Notes under the pieces: generated by a model | What the model saw: only the letters and a program-made list of their open reading frames with translations | Told to the model about the DNA's origin: nothing | The model's database searches: none | DNA from: Agroathelia rolfsii | Taxonomy: Eukaryota > Basidiomycota > Agaricomycetes > Amylocorticiales > Amylocorticiaceae | DNA length: 64,000 nucleotides | Direction: 5' to 3' | NCBI GenBank assembly: GCA_018343915.1 | Contig: JABRWF010000004.1 | Location: forward strand, 3,720,001 to 3,784,000 | Shown: positions 57,895-64,000 of the stretch, one piece after another | How the letters are laid out: the number at the start of each line of letters is the position of its first letter | Position numbering within the stretch: position 1 is the first letter of the stretch | Program-made: the position numbers and the translations under genes

Positions 57895-58909
57895 TTATGA
57901 ACGTTTAGCAGCTTCCTTGTCTTCCTCCGTTGGGAACTTCGCGAACATGTCCTTGAGCTTGTCGATGGGCGTTACAAGGAAACCAGCCAAGGTCTCGTAG
58001 GGTGGCTTGTCCGGCGCCGAAGGATGAGACCTGTATATGACATGAATCAATTACCAACATTAGCTTCTATCCTTTGTCCGATGGAATCAGGCCAGATGTT
58101 TCGAGCTTTTACCTTGTTGGGACAAAATGCTTGGTACGCTGGAACGACCGCGCGGCAGACTGGCTACTCTGTACACCAATGCTAGACTCCAGTTGGGGCA
58201 AGTCCTGTTGTTCTTCACTCTCGTTGTGAGGGCGGAGGTTCTCCATAACCTGCTGAATCTTGGCGTCGTAGCTTTCCGTGCCAGGCGTTAGTGATTCCAA
58301 GTCACTCAGAAGTCTCTTAACGGTCTATGGTACCGGACGGTTGCATTTGAACGTGCGCTACGTTTACAAAAGAGAAATGGCTTACCTGGTGATCTTCACG
58401 ATCGTGATCCGCCATCTTCTTGCCCTCAGCTCCTGTATACATCGTGCATCAGCCATTAATGAGACCAGTAACAAAAATAATTCTTACCTAGGTGCTTTTC
58501 CATGAGAGGATATACAACGATTTCCTCGCCTACAGCATGGCGAGCAACCTGGTCCAGTTTTGATTAAGCAAATCGTTCCATTAACAAATGTTTTCGTATC
58601 CCTCACCTCCCATGTAAGCTGGCGTGCCCAGCGGCCTTGTGCAGCGGGATCACCTGTAGCCTTCTTGTAATTCTCATAGTACTCATACATCTACAGTCAT
58701 GTTTAGCTTTTCGTACAGCGACTTCTCAATAGGTTTCACTGGGTCGGAAAACATACCTCTGCATGATCATGGCTGATAGCATCGGTAAGTGCTTTCGTAG
58801 ACATAGCTTTCAAGTATAAAGCTGAGATTCCAGGTGATACGATGGGACGACGAAGGGTCCTAGAGAGGAGAAGAGTTGGGGTTCGAGTAGCTGCAGAAAA
58901 CACTGGCAT
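57895..58909 (-). CDS. Hemerythrin-like HHE-domain protein, copy 2
   Basis: Same exon structure as copy 1 at 53.7-54.7 kb. Starts MPVFSAATRTPTLLLSRTLR (presequence-like), with an internal Met at MSTKALTDAISHDHAE. HHE residues: HDHAE, RHAVGEEIVVYPLMEKHLG, DREDHQ, LRPHNESEE. Later MYEYYENYKKATGDPAAQ, ESLTPGTESYDAKIQQVM and PPYETLAGFLVTPIDKLKDM, ending AAKRS. All metal ligands are kept. The two copies differ by scattered conservative changes rather than frameshifts, so both look functional. They flank the DRBM gene with the same orientation, as if one copy was made by a local duplication that left or later received the intervening gene. Confidence 0.88.
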
Positions 58910-59721
58910 GTTTTTATGCTGCAGGAATAAGTCAATGGTTTTTATATGCCAACGCTCTGCTCATGGCTATTGGATGATGCCGTGCTATAAGCCTGAAAAA
59001 GAGAGCTCATCGTCACTTGGCGCGCCGGGTTATCATTCTCGACGTCATGCCATTGTACGAACTGTATTAGGCGGGACAAACTTGAGCATATGTGGGCACC
59101 AATCGGAGGTATTGGATTACTGCTAGATCATCACACCCGTGGACATTCATCGCGTTGGGATCATGCATGACAAAATATGATGATATGCTTGCTAACTGGG
59201 CGAAAACAATATACCGTTTCATTCCAAATTGATTTTGGTTGCACGGTTCCCTTCTCAACCACAACCTTTTTGACTCTCCGCCAAAGGCAGTGTGCCTCTA
59301 TGTATATAAGCCGAGTCTAGGCTGGCCCTCATCGAGCCTCATCGAGGCCTCATGAACCAATGTTGAAAACCGCGATACCGAATTGCGTCATCAAGTCTCC
59401 AACTGGATAGGGTTTTGCCGTCGTGATAGGTGTTGGGTCACTGCCCGTAGGATCGTCGATTATAGCCCAAAGATCAATAGATATATCAACGCTTGTACAA
59501 ATGAGCACGCTTCCATGGAGCTATTCCGTTGAAAGTTGACAAAATACCGTAAATATTCATCATCGCATTTATCCGCTGGAGTTACAAGGAGAAGATTGTT
59601 CTATGAAATCCTATCTTTGATTCACACACATAAGTACAAATAGATACGGATTATATTCATGCCATTTCAAATTACAACCGTTATGTTGTTATGTGTGTAT
59701 AATACAAGAGATGGATAGAAT
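58910..59721. other. HHE copy 2 promoter and SDR 3' flank
   Basis: The first 240 bp share blocks with the copy 1 promoter, including GGGCACCAATC at 59093-59103. The remainder up to 59721 is AT-rich with no gene. Confidence 0.5.
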
Positions 59722-60583
59722 TTACCAAGGTATTCTCGTGGGCTCCATGCTGTCTTCGATAGTTTCCCAGTAGCCTTTGCCTGGGTATTTGCCCCTTTCT
59801 GACAAGGCTAGAATGATGATCACATTGGCTCCTTCCTTAGGATCTCTACCGCCTTGATAATCATTCATTCCCGTCTTGCAATATCCAGGATTGACAGATT
59901 GCACGATAATCTCCGGATGAGACTTCTCGAACTGCACGCCAAGCATATTTAACGCAGACTTGGATATGCAATAGTGAGGTGCGAGGTCAGGTGCAAAGCG
60001 ACCCGATATGGTGTGTTCTGTAAGTGATCCAAGGCTCGAAGAGAGGTTGATGATACGCGGATCTGAAGATTTTTGTAGTAAAGGCAAGAACGCCTCCATC
60101 ACCTCTCCGGTGGAAATGACGTTCATGGAAAGAATGGTCCCAAGAGACTCCCGTAATGAGCCAGATGCATATGCTATCGCAGCATTGTTGACAAGCACTG
60201 CCAATGTGACAAAAAAAATATCACGTAAATATCACCACAAAGCTATAGCAGTACTGGAATGATTCGCAACATACCATCTAGTTTTTGATATCTTTCTTCC
60301 ACAGTCCTCACGGCTTTGGCGATCGAGTCATTAGATGTAATGTCCAACTCTACGGACGAGACAGTGGAGAATCCGTCTTTCTTCAACTGCGCTACGGCGT
60401 CTTCACCATTTTGGCGACTTCGGGATCCCAGAATGACGTGGATAGAGGAGTCAGTCTCAAGGAACCTCTGGGCAATGGCAAATCCAATGCCTATCATGAT
60501 ATCAAATTAGATACTACCGTTTCATATGCTCTCTTATTATACACACCTCTGTTAGCGCCTGTGATAAGGACTGTCTTAGACAT
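59722..60583 (-). CDS. Short-chain dehydrogenase/reductase (classical SDR)
   Basis: Three exons, about 250 residues. First exon MSKTVLITGANR, splicing into GIGFAIAQRFL to complete the TGANRGIG cofactor motif. Then VELDITSNDS (acidic residue of the second strand), VLVNNAAIAYASG (NNA motif), RIINLSSSLGSL (catalytic Ser), HYCISKSALNML (catalytic Tyr and Lys), VQSVNPGYCKTGM and the end GYWETIEDSMEPTRIPW. All catalytic residues are present; the family is close to the carbonyl reductase-like fungal SDRs of about 250 residues. Substrate unknown. A decayed copy of its 3' half lies at 28.7-29.0 kb. Confidence 0.9.
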
Positions 60584-62612
60584 GATGCTGTGTTTCAAGA
60601 ATTGTAGGAAGATGCAGTAGAGAAATCTAGCGGGGAGTTAATGCCATGAGCTGTGAATGCTCCAGCTTTTATAGGCCAGCCAGTGAAGAAGAGTCAAGCT
60701 GAATGTGTCAGAACAACTCGATATCATGTGGATGAGTCATTGTTTCTCGGAACAGGTGGATATTTCGTGACGGGCAACCCACTTCGAGTCGCAAAACCCG
60801 ATCGGACGAGAAATGTCTGAGTAATTACCAACCCATTGATTCTTTTTGTTAAACGGCATGACTCATAGATCTCTAAAGCATTAGGTTGAAAATTCATTGC
60901 GAGTAAGCCTTTCCGACGGATACCATACAACACCTGGAGTCAGGGTTTCGAGTACTTTGGTGCGATCATGACAATCCTTTATCGTATCACGTCTGGACCC
61001 GACGTATTGCATATTTGCTGTACGGTTGACGTAGGAGAATGTAAAAGCAAAAAGATTCATTAAAGTCATCAACTATGCACCGTTTGATGTGGTACACCAT
61101 ACATTAGCAATGGTTATCAGCTCGAAGCCGGTTCATACCCGAGTGTATAGTTCTACTAGAAGATGTATTCGTTGACTTTGAGCTATACAGAAGGAGCAAA
61201 AGCGCACAAATTAGAACACAAACGATGGATAGTCTGAGTCATCTTCGTGCTAGTAAAAAAGGTTCAGCCTGAGCACTCAGCGTTCTCTAGCAGTATGAAC
61301 AGATGCATGTTTCCTAAAAACTTTCAACGTGTTCATGTCATAGTTCCGTCGCAAGCAGGGTCATATAAGCCTCTGACAATTCCAACTGAATATGCTACGT
61401 AGGAGTTTCAGTTCGAGAGTGTCCACCCAACCACCTTTGATGCTACTTGTGGCTACGGGCTCTGCGGCAGTGTGACGGCTGTCACGAGATCGAACAACGA
61501 AGTAACAGGCACAAGGGTTTTTTCGAAAACTACTGTATCGCACACAGAACAGACAGGTATTTATACTAAAATGCTATCTCCTCCAAAATCTATCGTCCAC
61601 ATGCAACAGATAAGAAATACGACCGAGCATTACCAAGCATGAGAGAATATGAAATTACTAACGAACGCCCGCTGCCCTGCAGCGCGGCGTGACTGATCCG
61701 ACATAGCGGGGCCGTGACAAGTAACGCTGCGCCGTTACAGGCAGCCACCGACGGCTCGAGTGTGGTCCATAAGTCCCAGGAACGGCCGGACGGCTGAGTT
61801 ACGGCAGCTATCAAGTGCTAAGCTGCAAGTGCCGCAGTGATGTTCAATGTTAATGTCTTGTATCAACTTGAGCATAAAAACCAAAAGCCTCCCTGCTTCT
61901 CATGAGTAGAAAAGAATTCTAGGACACACTGGGAGCAAAACTGTGCCTGGGCTTTATACATAGTTTTACTCTGAGTAAAGTTGCCGACTTTTTGAGCGAC
62001 TTTGTACAGACTAAAAATAAACATAAAGCGTGACATGTTATGCTGACTAAAAACAGCGACTTTATATTTGGTTTTACTCACAAAAAGTTTTTTTCAATGA
62101 CATTTACATAAAAACGGTGGTTAAACTTCCCTTCCACCTGTGTGTCAACAATCATGAATCTGACGTACCACTTAGGGAGTATACTACAAGAGTACTAAAC
62201 AAGCTAAGGAGTGTTTCATGAAATTGTGGTAGGAATTCAGAATGTTTTGTCATACTACAAGTGATATGTCCACCAGCTCCGTCTTAACTGATTTTTAATT
62301 CAACATCATTTTCTCTAAACAGAGATCATATACATGTTACATCTACTTATATGTCGATTTCTATGAGTATAGAGTGTCTATGATAGGAGATATCTGAGGT
62401 GTCCCAACTTCCTGTCTGTCCTAACTTCCCGTCCGGTCAATAGAACCAGCTTGATGACGATATTGTGATGACACCTTTGTATTACCAATAATGACTGCGG
62501 TGCGTGAGCCCATGTCTATGATAACGACCCAACTTATCCAAGTCCCCAGACTGGTTGAAGAGATTGCTGACTATCTATCTTTTCCCATTAGTTTAAAATA
62601 CCGTTGTCGGTC
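60584..62612. other. Intergenic stretch of 2 kb, nothing coding recognised
   Basis: Includes the SDR promoter. Small frames (60724-60933, 61590-61814, 61863-62081, minus) have no family motif. The segment 61660-61830 is GC-richer than its surroundings. Locally repeated GCGACTTT/TTTTACTC words lie at 61960-62090, including a 15-bp near palindrome TTTACTCTGAGTAAA near 61965. Confidence 0.4.
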
Positions 62613-63614
62613 ATGAATACGGAGATCAAAATCCGCCGCGAAATTCGACCTGACGACGATCTTGTACTTGCATTGGATGAAGAACTGTACAAGCTACCCC
62701 CGGACACCCTGGACTTCCTACACTCGACAATCTCCCAGGATGAGAATCAGCTAAAGAACAGGATTCTTGAGGTACAACGAAAGTATATAATGTACATCCG
62801 TCGCATGGCTCAGTATCTTATTGCTACTATTTCCCAGATCATAGTGGGTTCCCGCCTCTTAATTAATCTACATATCAAATGGCAAACACATTAGTTAAAC
62901 TATGAATGATCACTCTTCAGTATCGAGTACCCTTATCCATGCATACGATCATTCCATTTTATCTGGCTGTCATGCAGCCACAATGAGGCTTACTCATCTG
63001 TGCTGGATGCCGGGAGAGCTCCAGGTTCAGACACTGTTTTCCTTGACCTGGGTTGCTGCAGTAAGTCCGTTATAGTAATAGCGCTCTATTCAATCTAAAA
63101 AAAAAATAGTGGGCACTGATGTACGCAAGTTGGCATATGACGGCTACCCTAGCTCGCGTGTCCTTGGCTGTGATTTGAGACAATCTTTCATCGACGAAGG
63201 CTACGAGCTGTACGGCGACCGCGAGACATGCCCCATCCGGTTTTTCACCGACGACATATTTGAATTTCCACAGCTACCTGTTCCAGATAAAGAAGCTCAT
63301 GACATTCCGTTGGGTGAGGTCACTAAACTAGAGCATCTCCGTGGCCGTGTATCGCATTTGTATGCGGGCGCCTTGTTCCATCTTTTTGATGAACCTACGC
63401 AAGCGGCGATTGCGCATAGATTCGTAGCTCTTGTAAGGAAACAGAAGGGTACGACGATATTTGGAAGGCATCAAGCCAGGGCTGAGGCAGGTTTCCTACC
63501 AGACCACATGGGCCGGTAAGCTCTTTTCTTCGTTGCCAATGCGTCAATCGCCTTACGCAAATATCCAGTGTAAGATATACTCATTCTGTTGCGGTACAAT
63601 CCGTGACATTGTGA
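62613..63614 (+). CDS. SAM-dependent methyltransferase (UMTA-like), short C-terminus
   Basis: Four exons (62613-62782, 62921-63060, 63110-63515, 63569-63614) give 253 residues. N-terminal helices are ELYKLPPDTLDFLHSTI and LKNRILEVQRN, then YPYPCIRSFHFI. The SAM motif I is VFLDLGCCMGTDVRKLAYDG. Next are VLGCDLRQSFIDEGYELY, FFTDDIFEF, LRGRVSHLYAGALFHLF and GTTIFGRHQAR. This order is typical of the basidiomycete methyltransferases similar to UMTA, whose substrates are mostly unknown. The last exon ends after RVRYTHSVAVQSVTL, whereas related proteins normally continue for about 35 residues after the RYxHS motif, so the C-terminal strand and cap are missing. The ATG at 62613 is chosen over a TTG three codons earlier. 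Confidence 0.8.
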
Positions 63615-64000
63615 CTACAGACTAGAGTAGCATCGCAATTTTGTAGTAGCTACTCATCCGTTTGACTCCGTACGACGACACTGTACGAGACAAGCGGAAT
63701 TTTATTCTCCACTGAGTCTGTGTCTGAACTGGTCTGAGGCTCGCATTTCATCACACAAACGGATCCGTGTAGCAGCACGTAAAATTGCCTAGTTCTGGTC
63801 ATCAAATAGACGAACGGCCGTCTGACCAGACAGCGAGCCGCTCCCCTGCCAACTTGTTTCTCAGCTCTCAGGCAACAGCTCTAGGGGAGCTCTTCTCATG
63901 TGCAAGACCAGTTGCAGCGTCACTAGGACGCATTCTCCCATGTCGACACCAGACCGGATCCTTGCCTAGGCTACCTCAAGAATGACGTCGCAGCTAAACA
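63615..64000. other. Right-edge stretch, no gene seen
   Basis: Flank downstream of the methyltransferase. Short frames lack motifs; a neighbouring gene may lie beyond the window. Confidence 0.4.

Overview
This window is nuclear DNA of a filamentous basidiomycete, most likely an Agaricomycete. Genes are broken by many 45-75 nt introns with GT...AG ends and CTRAY-type branch points. The gene families are typical of that class: C2-NACHT-WD40 STAND proteins, DUF6533 seven-TM-like proteins, UMTA-type methyltransferases and AA9 polysaccharide monooxygenases. The flavour (expanded NLRs plus AA9 enzymes) suggests Cantharellales such as Rhizoctonia/Ceratobasidium, but that placement is inference. About twenty genes were assembled by hand from exon fragments. 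No rRNA, CRISPR array or intact transposon was seen, and no tRNA was recognised.

Layout. 1-2.2 kb is non-coding with a TA/TG microsatellite. A YPT35-like PX protein (minus) and a lysine-rich membrane-anchored protein (plus) share a 123-bp divergent promoter at 3.2 kb. 5.0-10.5 kb holds one large NLR-like gene: C2, linker, NACHT, 14 WD40 repeats. A POM34-like pore-membrane protein gene and the decayed N-terminus of a second NLR (12.3-13.0 kb) follow. TYR1-type prephenate dehydrogenase lies at 13.2-14.9 kb. At 15.1-20 kb a 2.3-kb segment carrying an AA9 LPMO gene is tandemly duplicated. Then come a DMPK/ROCK-type AGC kinase (20.5-23.5 kb), dihydrolipoamide dehydrogenase (23.8-25.8 kb), ORC5 (26.4-28.4 kb), a relic of a short-chain dehydrogenase gene (28.7-29.0 kb) and a DUF6533 membrane protein (29.2-30.8 kb).

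After a 1.5-kb gap, an F-box/WD40 gene (32.4-36.4 kb) is divergent from a CaMKK-type kinase (36.7-38.5 kb). A very large PH-BEACH-WD40 gene covers 39.1-47.3 kb. Next are a 168-bp foldback element, a four-TM protein of unknown family, an aldo-keto reductase with an added C-terminal membrane tail, a coiled-coil protein, two paralogous hemerythrin (HHE) genes (53.7-54.7 and 57.9-58.9 kb) flanking a membrane-anchored double-stranded-RNA-binding-motif protein, an SDR (59.7-60.6 kb, the intact relative of the relic) and a C-terminally short methyltransferase at 62.6-63.6 kb.

The genes do not form one pathway. Housekeeping genes (TYR1, LPD1, ORC5, BEACH, CaMKK) alternate with fast-evolving accessory genes (NLR, AA9, HHE, SDR, methyltransferase), and the accessory stretches are where duplication and decay are visible. 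All exon joins are by-eye predictions checked for reading frame and splice consensus.
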